From Caldimicrobium sp. (GTDB taxonomy: Bacteria > Desulfobacterota > Thermodesulfobacteria > Thermodesulfobacteriales > Thermodesulfobacteriaceae), in contig JANXDB010000020.1 of NCBI GenBank assembly GCA_025060015.1, positions 1 through 64,000 of the forward strand: 64,000 nucleotides of DNA, written 5' to 3'. The translations under genes were made by a program, and so were the position numbers. Each line of letters starts with the position of its first letter. Position 1 is the first letter of the stretch. Positions 34,013-43,985 of the stretch are shown here, one piece after another. The notes under the pieces are model-generated. The model was not told the origin of the DNA, ran no database searches, and worked only from the letters and a program-made list of their open reading frames with translations.

Positions 34013-35904
34013 TTCATCTCTTCAAAATCTGCATCAATCACCTCATCACCAGTCTTTTTGGTTGTCTGTCCCGCACTGGCAGTACCTTGAGCCTTTGTGC
34101 GGTATAGCATCTCTGCTAACCTGTATGATGCTTGAGTAAGCTCATCGCTTGCCCTCTTAATGGCATTGATATCATCGGTTTCCATGGTGTCTCTGAGTTG
34201 TTTTATCTTCTCTTGCACATCCTTTTTTAAATCCTCAGAGACCTTGTCTCCCAGTTCCTTTAGGGTCTTTTCAACGGAGTAGATCAACGAATCAGCTTGA
34301 TTTCGTACCTCTGCCAGCTCTTTCTTTTTTCTATCCTCCTCAGAAAATTGCTCTGCCTCTTTGAGGATCCTCTGAATCTCCTCCTCAGATAGCCCAGAGC
34401 TTGGTCTAACTACAATGGACTGCTCTTTACCGGTGCCTAAATCCTTAGCAGTAACATGAAGAATTCCATCGGCATCTATGTCATAGGTCACTTCAATCTG
34501 GGGAACACCTCTTGGTGCTGGCGGAATACCTACTAAATCAAACTTAGCAATACTCTTGTTGTCCTTTGCAAGAGGCCTTTCTCCCTGTAAAACATGGATG
34601 GTAACAGCTGTTTGATTATCGGTTGCGGTGGTAAAAATCTGACTTTTACGAGTGGGAATGGTTGTGCCTCTGGGTATTAAAACCGTAAAAACCCCACCTA
34701 AGGTCTCTATACCCAAGGAAAGAGGTGTAACATCTAAAAGGAGCACATCCTTTACCTCTCCCTTTAACACCCCTGCCTGTATCGCAGCACCCATAGCCAC
34801 CACTTCATCCGGATTGACTCCCTTTACAGGTTCTTTGCCAAAGATCTCCTTAACCTTTTGCTGAACCTTGGGCATTCTGGTCATACCACCAACTAAGATA
34901 ACCTCGGATATGTCCTGAGGTGTGATTCCTGCATCCTTCATGGCAATTCTGCAGGGTTCTTCCAACTTGTTAATTAAATCTTCAACCAGGGCCTCAAGTT
35001 TGGCACGGGTGAGTTTTGTGACCAAATGCTTTGGACCAGTTGCATCTGCCGTTATAAAGGGAAGGTTTATCTCTGTCTCTAAAGTGGAAGATAGTTCGAT
35101 CTTTGCCTTCTCAGCAGCCTCCTTTAATCTCTGAAGAGCCATCTTATCCTTTCTTAAATCGATTCCATTCTCCCTCATAAACTCTTCAGCGATGTAATCC
35201 ACTATTCTCATGTCAAAATCTTCTCCACCAAGGAAGGTATCACCGGAAGTTGACTTAACCTCGAATACTCCGTCACCAATTTCCAATATGGAAATATCAA
35301 AGGTACCACCTCCCAGGTCAAATACGGCGATTAATCCCTCCTTTTTCTTCTCCATTCCATAGGCAAGACAAGCGGCAGTGGGCTCGTTGATTATTCGGAT
35401 TACATTTAGCCCGGCTATCCTTCCAGCATCCTTCGTTGCCTGCCTCTGTGTATCATCGAAATAAGCAGGCACTGTGATAACCACATCGGTTACCTCTTCT
35501 CCTAAGTATTCTTCTAGATCCTGCTTAATTTTGCGTAGGATCATGGCAGATATCTCAGGAGGACTGTATTTTTTGCCTCTGATCTCCACATGGGCGTCCC
35601 CGTTTGGTGCTTCCACTATCTTATATGGAACCTTTTTTCTCCACTCCTGCACCATGGGATCATTGAATTTTCTTCCCATAAGTCTCTTTATGCCAAAGAT
35701 GGTATTTTCGGCATTTATGATAGCTTGCCTCTTTGCAGGTAACCCCACCAAAATTTCTCCACTCTCTTGAAAGGCAACTATAGAGGGTGTAGTCCTTCCA
35801 CCTTCTCTATTAGGTATAACTTTAGATTCACCACCCTCAAAAAGGGCCACACAGGAGTTTGTAGTCCCAAGATCGATTCCCACAACTGGTATCTTCTTAG
35901 CCAT
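34009..35904 (-). CDS. dnaK: Chaperone DnaK (Hsp70)
   Basis: 631 residues with the nucleotide-binding domain signatures [13 protein letters not shown] (here [13 protein letters not shown]), [14 protein letters not shown] and [13 protein letters not shown], the conserved linker [15 protein letters not shown], the substrate-binding domain and a helical lid with a short C-terminal tail. It works with GrpE (25 nt upstream) and a DnaJ that is not in this window. No CIRCE element is seen ahead of grpE. Confidence 0.98.
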   Translation of the reverse strand: MAKKIPVVGIDLGTTNSCVALFEGGESKVIPNREGGRTTPSIVAFQESGEILVGLPAKRQAIINAENTIFGIKRLMGRKFNDPMVQEWRKKVPYKIVEAPNGDAHVEIRGKKYSPPEISAMILRKIKQDLEEYLGEEVTDVVITVPAYFDDTQRQATKDAGRIAGLNVIRIINEPTAACLAYGMEKKKEGLIAVFDLGGGTFDISILEIGDGVFEVKSTSGDTFLGGEDFDMRIVDYIAEEFMRENGIDLRKDKMALQRLKEAAEKAKIELSSTLETEINLPFITADATGPKHLVTKLTRAKLEALVEDLINKLEEPCRIAMKDAGITPQDISEVILVGGMTRMPKVQQKVKEIFGKEPVKGVNPDEVVAMGAAIQAGVLKGEVKDVLLLDVTPLSLGIETLGGVFTVLIPRGTTIPTRKSQIFTTATDNQTAVTIHVLQGERPLAKDNKSIAKFDLVGIPPAPRGVPQIEVTYDIDADGILHVTAKDLGTGKEQSIVVRPSSGLSEEEIQRILKEAEQFSEEDRKKKELAEVRNQADSLIYSVEKTLKELGDKVSEDLKKDVQEKIKQLRDTMETDDINAIKRASDELTQASYRLAEMLYRTKAQGTASAGQTTKKTGDEVIDADFEEMK

Positions 35905-35929
35905 GGCTTTAACCTCCTCTTATCTAAAT

Positions 35930-36451
35930 TTATTCTTGAGCTCCCTGTTCTTCTTCAGCTAAGGTTTCTTTGGTAGAAATCTTTTCTTTTGGTCCTCCTT
36001 GACACACACATACTAAGGCTGGTCTAATGACTCTGTCGTGTAATTGATACCCCTTTTGAAAAATCCTTATAATACTACCTTCTGGCATCTCCTCGTGGGG
36101 TTCTGCTTGAAGAGCTTCGTGGAAATGGGGATGAAAGGGATCCCCAATGGTAGGTTCAAATTGTCTGAGACCAAACTTCTCCAAAGTCTGAACTAAGACC
36201 TTTAAGGTCAGCTCTACCCCCTGTTTGAGAGCCTCAATATTGGCGCTTTTCTCAAAGGCTGTAAGCGCCATCTCTAAGTTGTCAACCGTAGGAAGGAGTT
36301 CCTTGAAAACAGATTCCAAGGCAAATTTAAAATACTCTTCCTTTTCTCTCTTGAAGGCTTTTTTGAGATTCTCAAGCTCTGCAGCATATCTTAAAGCCCT
36401 ATCCTTCCATTCCTTTAATTCCTCTTCCGGTGCAGTCTTGATTTCCTCCAT
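35930..36451 (-). CDS. grpE: Nucleotide exchange factor GrpE
   Basis: 173 residues: N-terminal helical coiled coil (LKEWKDRALRYAAELENLKKAF), then GVELTLKVLVQTLEKFGL and the beta wing HEALQAEPHEEMPEGSIIRIFQKGYQLHDRVIRPA, the GrpE signature. RBS AGGAGG before the ATG. hrcA, which often precedes grpE, is absent here; nadC is divergent. Confidence 0.96.
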   Translation of the reverse strand: MEEIKTAPEEELKEWKDRALRYAAELENLKKAFKREKEEYFKFALESVFKELLPTVDNLEMALTAFEKSANIEALKQGVELTLKVLVQTLEKFGLRQFEPTIGDPFHPHFHEALQAEPHEEMPEGSIIRIFQKGYQLHDRVIRPALVCVCQGGPKEKISTKETLAEEEQGAQE

Positions 36452-36571
36452 CCCAAGGCCTCCTACTCAATACTTTACAAAGGGTGATTTTCGTTTAACA
36501 TAAAAAATAAGATCAAACTCTCTTTTTTCCAGTATTTTTTGAGATTTTATGCTTTGCAAGGAGTTTACGCT

Positions 36572-37432
36572 ATGCATCCTGAACTGTGGCAAATTAGAGA
36601 GATAGTTCTCAGGGCTTTAGAGGAGGACCTGCCCTTTGGAGATATAACCTCAGAAATACTCATACCTGCAAATCTCATGGCTAAGGCCTATTTTTTAGCT
36701 AAGGATAATTTGGTGCTATGTGGACAACCTGTTGCGGAGAGGGTATTTCAAGAGGTTGATCCTGAAGTGCAAATTGAATGGTTTTACCAGGAAGGATCAG
36801 AAATACAACCAATGACAAAATTTGGCTATGCAAAGGGTAAAGCCATTAGCCTTTTGAAGGGAGAAAGGGTTGCCTTGAATTTTTTGCAGCATCTTTCAGG
36901 CATTGCAACTAAGGTGAGAAGAATGAGCTCAAGGCTGGGGAAGGGCAAGACCTTTTTACTAGACACGAGAAAAACCATTCCAGGCCTTAAGGTTCTTCAG
37001 AAGTATGCAGTAAAAATTGGGGGTGGAGAAAACCATCGTTTCTCCCTTTCTGATGGCATCCTCATCAAGGATAATCATATCAAAGCCTTAGGTGGACTCC
37101 CCAAGGTCCTGGAAAAACTAAAAGCCATTCAAAATATGCTCAAAATCGAATTAGAAGTAAAAACCCTAGAGGAGCTCGACTTAGTATTGGAGACCCCAAA
37201 TAGGGTGGATAGAGTCCTTCTGGATAACTTCTCTCCCGAAGAGATCAAAAAAGCCTTAGAAAAGGTCAAGGCCTTGAGGCCAGACCTGGAAGTTGAGGTT
37301 TCTGGTGGAATCACCGAGGAAAATGTAGAACTTTATGCCTCTTTAGGTGTTCCATATATCTCCAGTGGGGCCCTTACACACAGCGTAAGAGCTGTGGATA
37401 TAAGTTTTAAGATCGAGGAAACCTGGGAATAA
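36572..37432 (+). CDS. nadC: Nicotinate-nucleotide pyrophosphorylase (carboxylating)
   Basis: Quinolinate phosphoribosyltransferase of de novo NAD synthesis. Features: EEDLPFGDITSEIL, LLDTRKTIPGLKVLQKYAVKIGGGENHRFSLSDGILIKDNH with substrate-binding Arg/Lys/His residues, and VEVSGGITEENVELYASLGVPYISSGALTHS. The track uses TTG at 36539; the ATG at 36572 has AAGGAG at good spacing and gives a normal N-terminus (286 aa). It is single and convergent with ppaC. Confidence 0.95.
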   Translation: MHPELWQIREIVLRALEEDLPFGDITSEILIPANLMAKAYFLAKDNLVLCGQPVAERVFQEVDPEVQIEWFYQEGSEIQPMTKFGYAKGKAISLLKGERVALNFLQHLSGIATKVRRMSSRLGKGKTFLLDTRKTIPGLKVLQKYAVKIGGGENHRFSLSDGILIKDNHIKALGGLPKVLEKLKAIQNMLKIELEVKTLEELDLVLETPNRVDRVLLDNFSPEEIKKALEKVKALRPDLEVEVSGGITEENVELYASLGVPYISSGALTHSVRAVDISFKIEETWE

Positions 37433-37435
37433 ACA

Positions 37436-37449
37436 GGGGCAAGAGCCCC
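37436..37449. terminator. Small GC hairpin between convergent nadC and ppaC
   Basis: GGGGC-AAGA-GCCCC sits in the 26-nt space between the two stop codons. It is short and lacks a U-tract, but it is the only structure available to separate the two convergent transcripts. Confidence 0.4.
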
Positions 37450-37458
37450 CAAGGCTAA

Positions 37459-38424
37459 CTATCCAGCAAAGGCCTTTTCTAAGGGTGGAATAACCTGTTT
37501 CTTTCTACTCATTACTCCGTCAAGCCACATGCCCTTGCCTTCGATCTTCTTACCAAAGGCCTTCTCAATGATAGCTGGTTCATCAGTGACCACGAAAAGA
37601 TCTGTGCCTTCTTTCATAATATCAGTGAGCATAAAGACAATGCTATGATAACCACCTTCCTGTTTCATTTTGACAAGCTCATTATATATTTCTTCTTTTC
37701 TACCCTCAATAAGAGAAAGATCAATGACCTCGATCTGGCCTGCTCCAACCTTTTTACCACTCATATTGTAGTCCTTGTAATCTCTCATGATGATGTCCCT
37801 TACACTCATACCACTCACATCTGAAAGCTTTGATTTGACCTCAATGCCAAACTTGGTGATATCCTCAACGCCTGCAATCTTGGCTAAGGCTTCGCCAGCA
37901 GCTTTGTCCATGGGAGTAGTGGTAGCTGACTTAAAAATAACAGTATCACTGAGGATGGCAGAAAGCATGATGCTTGCAATATTCTTAGGAATTTCCACTC
38001 CTGTGGTATCGTAGAGATATTTAATGGTGGTTGCAGAGCATCCTACAGGAAAATTGACAAAGCAAATGGGATTAGGTGTGGTAACATCACCAATCTTGTG
38101 ATGATCTACCACTGCCACAACTTCAGCCTGGTTTAGATTATCTACACTTTGAACCACATCACTGTGATCAACAAGAGCTATCTTCTTTCCCGCACCATCG
38201 GTCATCATCTCTGGCACTGCAAAGCCAAACTTTTCTAGGACAAACTTTGTTTCTGCATTGGGCTCACCCTGTCTTACAGGAACTGCCTCAAGCTCAGGCA
38301 TTTTCATCTGGGCAAGAACGCCTCTTTTTTTCCATTCATTCCACAGATGAGCAAAGGCAATAGCTGAACAAATTGAGTCCGTATCTGGATTCTTGTGACC
38401 AACAACATAAAGGGTGTCAGCCAT
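37459..38424 (-). CDS. ppaC: Manganese-dependent inorganic pyrophosphatase (family II)
   Basis: Hydrolyses pyrophosphate in the cytoplasm. DHH-family motifs: YVVGHKNPDTDSICSAIAF, VDHSD, VAVVDHHKIGD and the DHHA2 domain end (WLDGVMSRKKQVIPPLEKAF). 321 aa without CBS/DRTGG inserts. Pyrophosphate removal is important for sulfate activation in sulfate reducers. RBS GGAGGTG and a clear promoter are upstream. Confidence 0.96.
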   Translation of the reverse strand: MADTLYVVGHKNPDTDSICSAIAFAHLWNEWKKRGVLAQMKMPELEAVPVRQGEPNAETKFVLEKFGFAVPEMMTDGAGKKIALVDHSDVVQSVDNLNQAEVVAVVDHHKIGDVTTPNPICFVNFPVGCSATTIKYLYDTTGVEIPKNIASIMLSAILSDTVIFKSATTTPMDKAAGEALAKIAGVEDITKFGIEVKSKLSDVSGMSVRDIIMRDYKDYNMSGKKVGAGQIEVIDLSLIEGRKEEIYNELVKMKQEGGYHSIVFMLTDIMKEGTDLFVVTDEPAIIEKAFGKKIEGKGMWLDGVMSRKKQVIPPLEKAFAG

Positions 38425-38711
38425 AACACACCTCCTTTTTGATTTTTTGAGATTTTACTTATAGATTATCACTTGTCAAGACTATGTATTTTAACCATGT
38501 TTTAATCAATGTCCCGTGATTCCTCTGTCTACGCCAAGATAGGTATTCACGGTCTGCCAAAACATATAGGTATTAGTTCTTTTCAGCTGATTATGTGGCC
38601 AAACTAACCCTGATTTCATCGGCGGTTTAAACTTTTTTATTGACAATCAAAACAATAGGAAGTAATTTACTTACCACAGGGTGTTTTGGGAGAGACAAAA
38701 GATTACTACCA
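38425..38711. other. 287-nt divergent region between ppaC and the permease gene
   Basis: Contains the ppaC promoter, then a hairpin-forming stretch at 38514-38552 (outer stem CCGTGA/TCACGG, inner CCT..GTCT/AGATAGG). A TTGACA on the plus strand (38640-38645) could serve the permease gene. No coding frame seen other than the 5' extension of the permease ORF, which begins at TTG within this TTGACA and is not favoured. Confidence 0.5.
38452..38479 (-). promoter_or_regulatory. Promoter of ppaC
   Basis: On the minus strand a perfect TTGACA (plus 38474-38479) is followed after 16 nt by TAAAAT (plus 38452-38457, 5/6). It would start the mRNA ~20 nt before the ATG, next to AAAGGAGGTG. Confidence 0.7.
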
Positions 38712-39977
38712 ATGAACCTTAAAAAAGAATTAAAATACCTCATAACATTTCTCTTGCTGTTTACTTTTTTCTATGTCTTTCCAGCTCCAGAGAGAATTCT
38801 TCAGGGCATAAAAGAAGGCACACTACTTTTGAGGTTATACATAAGGGAACATTTTCTGTTCTGTTTGGTGCCGGCTTTTTTCGTGGCAGGTGCCATTAGC
38901 ACCTTTCTCTCGAAGGAATCCATCATCAGATTACTGGGACCCTCTTCTCCAAAGGCATTAGCCTACTTAGTTGCCTCTGTATCTGGAACCATCATAGCAG
39001 TTTGTTCCTGTACTGTGTTACCTCTCTTTGCAGGCCTCTACCTGCAGGGCGTAGGCCTTGGTCCAGCTATAACCTTTCTTTACTCAGGTCCAGCTATCAA
39101 TATCTTAGCCATGATATTAACGGCTAAGGTTCTAGGACTCAACATAGGCTTGGCAAGAACCATAGGATCCATTACCATGAGCATCCTATTAGGCATTCTT
39201 ATGCACCTTTTCTTCAAAGGATCAGAACCACAAAGGAAAATCCCAAGCCTTGAGACTAAAGGGGCTTCAGAGATGTCTCTTGGCATTAAAAAAAGCATCT
39301 GCCTTCTCCTGACCCTTGTTGGCATCCTCATCATTGGAACCAGCAAATTCAGCTTTAAAGAACCTCTTCTCTTTCTTTTTTATGCTCTTCTATTGATTGA
39401 GCTTTATATCTTCCTTGGTTTATCTGTGAATAAGGTCTTCCTTGCTCTATCAATAGTTACCCTATCAGCCCTGTTATTTCCATCAATTGAGATCCCCTTT
39501 GTCTTTGGAGTGTTTATGGTGTCCTATTACTCAAATTCAAGTAGAGGTCTTCTTAAAGAGTGGTTTGATCAATCCTATCTACTTGCAAGGCAGATTTTTC
39601 CCTGGCTTTTTTTAGGTGTATTCATGGCTGGATTTCTCTTAGGAGGAGTAGAGGGTGAAGGGTACATCCCCAAAAGAGTTATAGAAGAGCTGTTAGGGGG
39701 GAATAGCTTTTTCACTTATCTTTTGGCCTCCATTTTAACGGCACTTATGTACTTTGCCACTTTAACAGAGGTTCCGATTATTCAGGGGCTCCTGGCCCAG
39801 GGAATTGATGCTGGACTAGCAATCACCATGCTCCTTGCAGGCCCTGCCCTCTCACTACCGAGCTTGCTTGTGCTCAAGGCTATCATCGGCCCGAAAAAAA
39901 CCTTAGTTTATGCTTCCTTAGTTGTGTTCCTATCTGCCCTCTATGGTTTTTTATATCAGATTATGGTGAAAATCTAG
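38712..39977 (+). CDS. UPF0718-family permease (ArsP-like)
   Basis: About ten membrane helices in 421 residues. The motif SVSGTIIAVCSCTVLPLFAGLY contains the CSC of this permease family, and the repeat YSGPAINILAMIL / LLAGPALSLPSLLVL marks an internal duplication. Some members (ArsP) export organoarsenicals, but most are uncharacterised. The track starts at TTG 38640; the ATG at 38712 just before the first helix is preferred although its ribosome site is weak. A CxxC thioredoxin gene follows after 13 nt, the usual pairing for this family. Confidence 0.8.
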   Translation: MNLKKELKYLITFLLLFTFFYVFPAPERILQGIKEGTLLLRLYIREHFLFCLVPAFFVAGAISTFLSKESIIRLLGPSSPKALAYLVASVSGTIIAVCSCTVLPLFAGLYLQGVGLGPAITFLYSGPAINILAMILTAKVLGLNIGLARTIGSITMSILLGILMHLFFKGSEPQRKIPSLETKGASEMSLGIKKSICLLLTLVGILIIGTSKFSFKEPLLFLFYALLLIELYIFLGLSVNKVFLALSIVTLSALLFPSIEIPFVFGVFMVSYYSNSSRGLLKEWFDQSYLLARQIFPWLFLGVFMAGFLLGGVEGEGYIPKRVIEELLGGNSFFTYLLASILTALMYFATLTEVPIIQGLLAQGIDAGLAITMLLAGPALSLPSLLVLKAIIGPKKTLVYASLVVFLSALYGFLYQIMVKI

Positions 39978-39990
39978 TGGAGGTTTAGCT

Positions 39991-40230
39991 ATGCCTAGGG
40001 AAATCAAGATCTTAGGTGTAAGCTGTTCAAAGTGTGATCTCCTGTATGAAAATGTTGTAATGGCTCTGGAGGAATTAGGCTTAGATGCCAATATCATCAA
40101 AGTCAAAGATCCTCACAGGATAGCCTTAGAGGGTATTCTCATCACCCCAGGGTTGATGGTTGATGGAAAGATTATCTCACAAGGGAAGGTTCTCTCTGTG
40201 GAAGAGCTGAAAGATATTCTAAAGAGCTAA
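39991..40230 (+). CDS. Small redox-active thioredoxin-fold protein
   Basis: 79 residues of the MTH895/TM0996 type: beta strand IKILGVSCSKCDLLYENV with CSKC active site, then ITPGLMVDGKIISQGKVLSVEEL with the cis-Pro of thioredoxin folds. RBS GGAGG precedes the ATG. Its coupling to a UPF0718 permease suggests it reduces or delivers thiol-bound cargo for that transporter; this is inference. Confidence 0.85.
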   Translation: MPREIKILGVSCSKCDLLYENVVMALEELGLDANIIKVKDPHRIALEGILITPGLMVDGKIISQGKVLSVEELKDILKS

Positions 40231-40232
40231 GC

Positions 40233-42026
40233 TTACATCTCAACTCTTGTTAGTACTCCGTGTAATTTGGTTGTGGGTAACTCAAGAAACTTGATAAAAT
40301 GGGGACTCAAGTGTTTAATCAAACCATAGAGCTTCCACACAGGATGTCTGGTCTCAATGGTTTCTAGGCCATAGAAAATCGCCCTCTCGTCGATCCCATG
40401 CTCACGGAGGATATCCTCTATTCGCAAAGGTTCCATATATCCATAGGCTATCTCAAAAACCTTGGCACCACAACAGATCTCTTCTAAAAAACCCGTGGTA
40501 ATACCATAGGGTTCATTTTTTCTTATCAGACAGACAAAGATATTCTCTTCATAGATTATGCCGTGAAAAAACATGGTTTCCACCACATAGGGCGGGAAGG
40601 TGTAGGGATCTCTTATAAAGAAAAGAGCTGTGCCAGGTATTTTGGGATTGGTTTTATAGACTCTTTGAAATTTATGCACAAACTCCTCTCGGGTCAAGAA
40701 TTTCATGTTGTTGTAAAGGGCCTTTTGCCCCTGGGTATATAAAATGATGATCACAAAGGGAACCCCTGCCAGTATCACGGACCAAAAACCTCCCTCGAAA
40801 AACTTGTGCCAGGTTGATGTAAAGTAAAGAGCTGAAATCATGGCGGTAAATATAGATAGCAAGAGAAAAGCGATTTTTCTCTTTATGAAAAACACTGATA
40901 CTAAAAAGAGTCCTGTGATGGTCATATCTCCAGTAACTGCAAGACCATAGGCAGAGGCAAGCTTAGAGGAACTTCCAAACTGATACATTATAAAACAAAC
41001 TGCCATGTAGAAAAACCAGTTAACTGTTCCTATATAAATTTGGGCACTTAGCTCGTGGGAGGTGTATTTTACCTTTAAAATAGGTAGAATCCTTGCGGAT
41101 ATTGCTTGATAAACAATACTAAACATGGCACTGATCATGGCCTGAGATGCTATTATAGTTGCCAAAAGAGCAAGCATGAGAAAAGGAACATAGAGATATG
41201 GAATAGCTTTAAGACACATTTCAAAGAGCACATACTTTGCCTGAGGGTTCATCAACAAAAAAGCACCTTGGCCAAAGTAGTTGATAACCAGTGCAATAAA
41301 GACCAATCTCCAGGCCTGTTTTATAGGTTTTGCTCCTAGATGACCCATGTCGGCATACATGGCTTCACTTCCCGTGGCACAGAGGATTATCTCCCCAAGG
41401 ATAAGATATCCCTTCCATCCCTGCTTAAGCAGGAAATCAAGACCATATAAAGGATTAATAGCCATTAAAACCTCAGGCACCTGTGATATGTAGTAAACAC
41501 CTAGAGAAAACAGGCTCACAAACCAGAGGACCATCACCGGTCCAAAGGTCCCAGAAACTCTCTCGGTTCCCCTTGGCTGATAAGCAAAAAGTAGCGTGGC
41601 AATAAGGATACTGATTAAAACGATGTGGATTTCCTTGAGTTGAGGAAGCCCAGGAATAAGAGAAATGCCCTCAACGGCACTGAGAATACTTATAGCAGGA
41701 GTTATAACTCCATCCCCCATGAGAAGGGAGATGGCAACAAAAGAAACTAAGGTTACCAAGGATAGGCTCCTCTTTGACTTAAGAAGAGCCTTTAAGATTT
41801 CAGAGAGTATAAGGGTTCCGCCCTCTCCACGCATACTTAAACTCATGGCAAGAACTGTGTACTGAAGAGTGGGAAGAATAATCAAGGTCCAGAAGATCAA
41901 AGAAAGAACACCTAAGACATTCTCTTTAGTTACTGGCAAAAGAAGAAAGACAACGCTTAAGGTATAGATAGGGCTTGTGCCAATATCCCCAAAGACAAGC
42001 CCTATAGCCTTTACTATCCTTTGCAT
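40233..42026 (-). CDS. kup: Kup-type potassium uptake protein
   Basis: 597 residues, 12 membrane helices at the N-terminus starting with GLVFGDIGTSPIYTL, the family signature, and GTGEM-region equivalent GEGGTLILSEI; the C-terminal ~140 residues form a cytoplasmic domain (PGTALFFIRDPYTFPPYV). A K+/H+ symporter. Convergent with the thioredoxin gene with only 2 nt between stops. Confidence 0.93.
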   Translation of the reverse strand: MQRIVKAIGLVFGDIGTSPIYTLSVVFLLLPVTKENVLGVLSLIFWTLIILPTLQYTVLAMSLSMRGEGGTLILSEILKALLKSKRSLSLVTLVSFVAISLLMGDGVITPAISILSAVEGISLIPGLPQLKEIHIVLISILIATLLFAYQPRGTERVSGTFGPVMVLWFVSLFSLGVYYISQVPEVLMAINPLYGLDFLLKQGWKGYLILGEIILCATGSEAMYADMGHLGAKPIKQAWRLVFIALVINYFGQGAFLLMNPQAKYVLFEMCLKAIPYLYVPFLMLALLATIIASQAMISAMFSIVYQAISARILPILKVKYTSHELSAQIYIGTVNWFFYMAVCFIMYQFGSSSKLASAYGLAVTGDMTITGLFLVSVFFIKRKIAFLLLSIFTAMISALYFTSTWHKFFEGGFWSVILAGVPFVIIILYTQGQKALYNNMKFLTREEFVHKFQRVYKTNPKIPGTALFFIRDPYTFPPYVVETMFFHGIIYEENIFVCLIRKNEPYGITTGFLEEICCGAKVFEIAYGYMEPLRIEDILREHGIDERAIFYGLETIETRHPVWKLYGLIKHLSPHFIKFLELPTTKLHGVLTRVEM

Positions 42027-42071
42027 GCCCCAATTCTAACACTTAATTGAGGTTTTAAAAGGATTTGCAGA

Positions 42072-42791
42072 TCAACTCTGATAAAACTTTTTAGCCTCTT
42101 GAAAATCCCAAGGTCTTATTTTGATTCCATCAAAGATGATTAGGGATGTTCTCTTTTCCATTAAAATCTCAAAAGCTTTCTCAATGATCGGTCTGTGTTG
42201 ACGCATGTCCAGGCACCTTTGAAATGGCCTTAAGCTCCATAGTGTGAGCAGAAGAACCCCATCATCCTGGGAATTAAGATGAAAAATCAGATATTCTTGG
42301 GCTCTAACTGATACTAGTTCTTCAGTATATCTCTGAGCTAATCTTCCTACACCCCAAATAATTCCTCGCTGGGCAGGTGGAAAGTCTAGATAGTTTCCCT
42401 CAGGCCAGATGTAAGAGACGTATATCTGAAGATATTCCCTTCTCAGCTGTTCACTGTGATATAGAGTCTCTCCAAAGGCTTCTCCCACACCCCAAGCCAT
42501 CCCTCCTGATTCTTCGTTGAGCATCCACATTAGTCTTCTCATCAAAATTCTGGCTTTTTCTATTTCCTCTTTGGCAATCTTTGCAGAAGTGATACCAAAG
42601 GCATAGATGGCCTTCCAGCGCACTCTTTCGTCAAGATGTAAAAAGGCGGAAATAAAATGACTAATGATTTTAGTAAGAGGATAGGGCTCGATAGCTTCCT
42701 CGAGCCCCTCAAGCTCTGTATTTTCAAGAATATGCCAAATTTTTTTCTTAAGATAGATCTCCTCTTTAGGCAGAACAGAGCTCCTTAACAC
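42072..42791 (-). CDS. HEAT-repeat protein of the DVU0298 type
   Basis: 239 residues of helical repeats (for example FLHLDERVRWKAIYAFGIT, AQRGIIWGVGRLAQRY, DDGVLLLTLWSLRPF). The pattern matches the DVU0298 family described in sulfate reducers, function unknown. The start is GTG at 42791, inside the end of fprA (26-nt overlap), so it is translationally coupled to the flavodiiron gene and is probably linked to oxygen or redox response. Confidence 0.7.
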   Translation of the reverse strand: MLRSSVLPKEEIYLKKKIWHILENTELEGLEEAIEPYPLTKIISHFISAFLHLDERVRWKAIYAFGITSAKIAKEEIEKARILMRRLMWMLNEESGGMAWGVGEAFGETLYHSEQLRREYLQIYVSYIWPEGNYLDFPPAQRGIIWGVGRLAQRYTEELVSVRAQEYLIFHLNSQDDGVLLLTLWSLRPFQRCLDMRQHRPIIEKAFEILMEKRTSLIIFDGIKIRPWDFQEAKKFYQS

Positions 42792-43965
42792 GCTGAGCTA
42801 CCTTTCTTCCAAGCTCTACACAGTCTGAAAGAACTTTCTCATCTGGCACATACTTTACCCTTATGCCATCGTGCACAACCTCTGCCTGAATCTCCTGCAA
42901 GTATTGATTTAATAGCTTCACCGCTTCTCCACTCCAGCCATAGGATCCAAAGGCTGCTCCTACCTTACCTCTTGGTCTAAGGCCCTTCATATAGGTCAAA
43001 AATCCTGATACTGTTGGTAGCAATCCGTTATTAAGAGTGGGGGAACCAAGGACCAACCCTCTGCTCTGAAGAACATCACTCATAAGCTCCGTCCAATCGG
43101 CAACAGAAAGCTTACAGAGTTTAACCTCTACACTCTCCTCAAAAACTCCCTCCATAACTGCGTAAGCCATCTTCTCGGTGCTTTTCCACATGGTGTCGTA
43201 TATTATCAAGACCATGGGATCACACACATAGGAACTCCATTTCTCATACAGAGCAACAATCTTATCGGGATTCTTTCTCCAAATAACACCATGATCTGGA
43301 CATATCATTTCAATCTCAAGGTTCATCTCCTTAACAGTCTGAAGCAACTTATTAACCTGTGGCGAGTATGGATATACTATGTTGGCGTAGTATTTGGCTG
43401 CTTCCTGAATAAGCTCACAGGTGTCTACATCATCATCAAATCGGCCACTTGAAGCATAATGAGCACCGAAGGCATCCTGAGATATAAGAGTCTTCTCTTC
43501 AGGAATATACGTCATCATACTATCAGGCCAGTGAATCATTGGTGTTTCAATAAATTTCAATGTTCGTTTACCAGTCCTTACCTCAAAACCCGTTTTCACC
43601 TCTTCAAAGGGAAAACTCTCCTGATGAAAATGAGCAAGGATTCCCAACCGGGCATTTCTTGTAAGAAAGATCTTCTCAGGCTTTATTGCCTGAACCACTC
43701 TCACAAAAGCTCCGGCATGATCTGGCTCGATATGGTTTATAACAAGATAGTCTATTTTCTCAGGATTTATCACCGAAGAGATCCTCTTAAGGAGCTCCTC
43801 CTCGAAACCATGTTTAACCGTATCAAAGAGGGTAATCTTCTCATCCAAGAGTAGAAAGGCATTGTAGGTAGTTCCTCTGACGGTGGAATAACCATGGAAA
43901 TTCCTCACATTCCAGTCTATGGCACCCACCCAGAACAAATCTTCTCTCACTTTCACTGCTTTCAT
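42766..43965 (-). CDS. fprA: Flavodiiron protein (FprA-type A flavoprotein)
   Basis: Rubredoxin:oxygen (and/or NO) oxidoreductase. The N-terminal metallo-beta-lactamase domain has the diiron ligands NHIEPDHAG, a later Asp and H (ICPDHGVIW); residues ~255-395 are a flavodoxin domain (LIIYDTMWKSTEKMA ... VLGSPTLNNGLLPTV ... AFGSYGWSGEAV). 399 aa, two-domain class A, so it needs rubredoxin as donor, which is encoded two genes upstream. A 14-bp perfect palindrome lies 20 nt before the ATG; RBS AGGAGGGGG. Confidence 0.96.
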   Translation of the reverse strand: MKAVKVREDLFWVGAIDWNVRNFHGYSTVRGTTYNAFLLLDEKITLFDTVKHGFEEELLKRISSVINPEKIDYLVINHIEPDHAGAFVRVVQAIKPEKIFLTRNARLGILAHFHQESFPFEEVKTGFEVRTGKRTLKFIETPMIHWPDSMMTYIPEEKTLISQDAFGAHYASSGRFDDDVDTCELIQEAAKYYANIVYPYSPQVNKLLQTVKEMNLEIEMICPDHGVIWRKNPDKIVALYEKWSSYVCDPMVLIIYDTMWKSTEKMAYAVMEGVFEESVEVKLCKLSVADWTELMSDVLQSRGLVLGSPTLNNGLLPTVSGFLTYMKGLRPRGKVGAAFGSYGWSGEAVKLLNQYLQEIQAEVVHDGIRVKYVPDEKVLSDCVELGRKVAQRVKELCSA

Positions 43966-43985
43966 CGTCTAACCCCCTCCTACAC

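Noticed and set aside
36452-36571. CIRCE heat-shock operator ahead of grpE-dnaK
   Set aside because: No TTAGCACTC/GAGTGCTAA inverted repeat is present in the divergent grpE-nadC gap.
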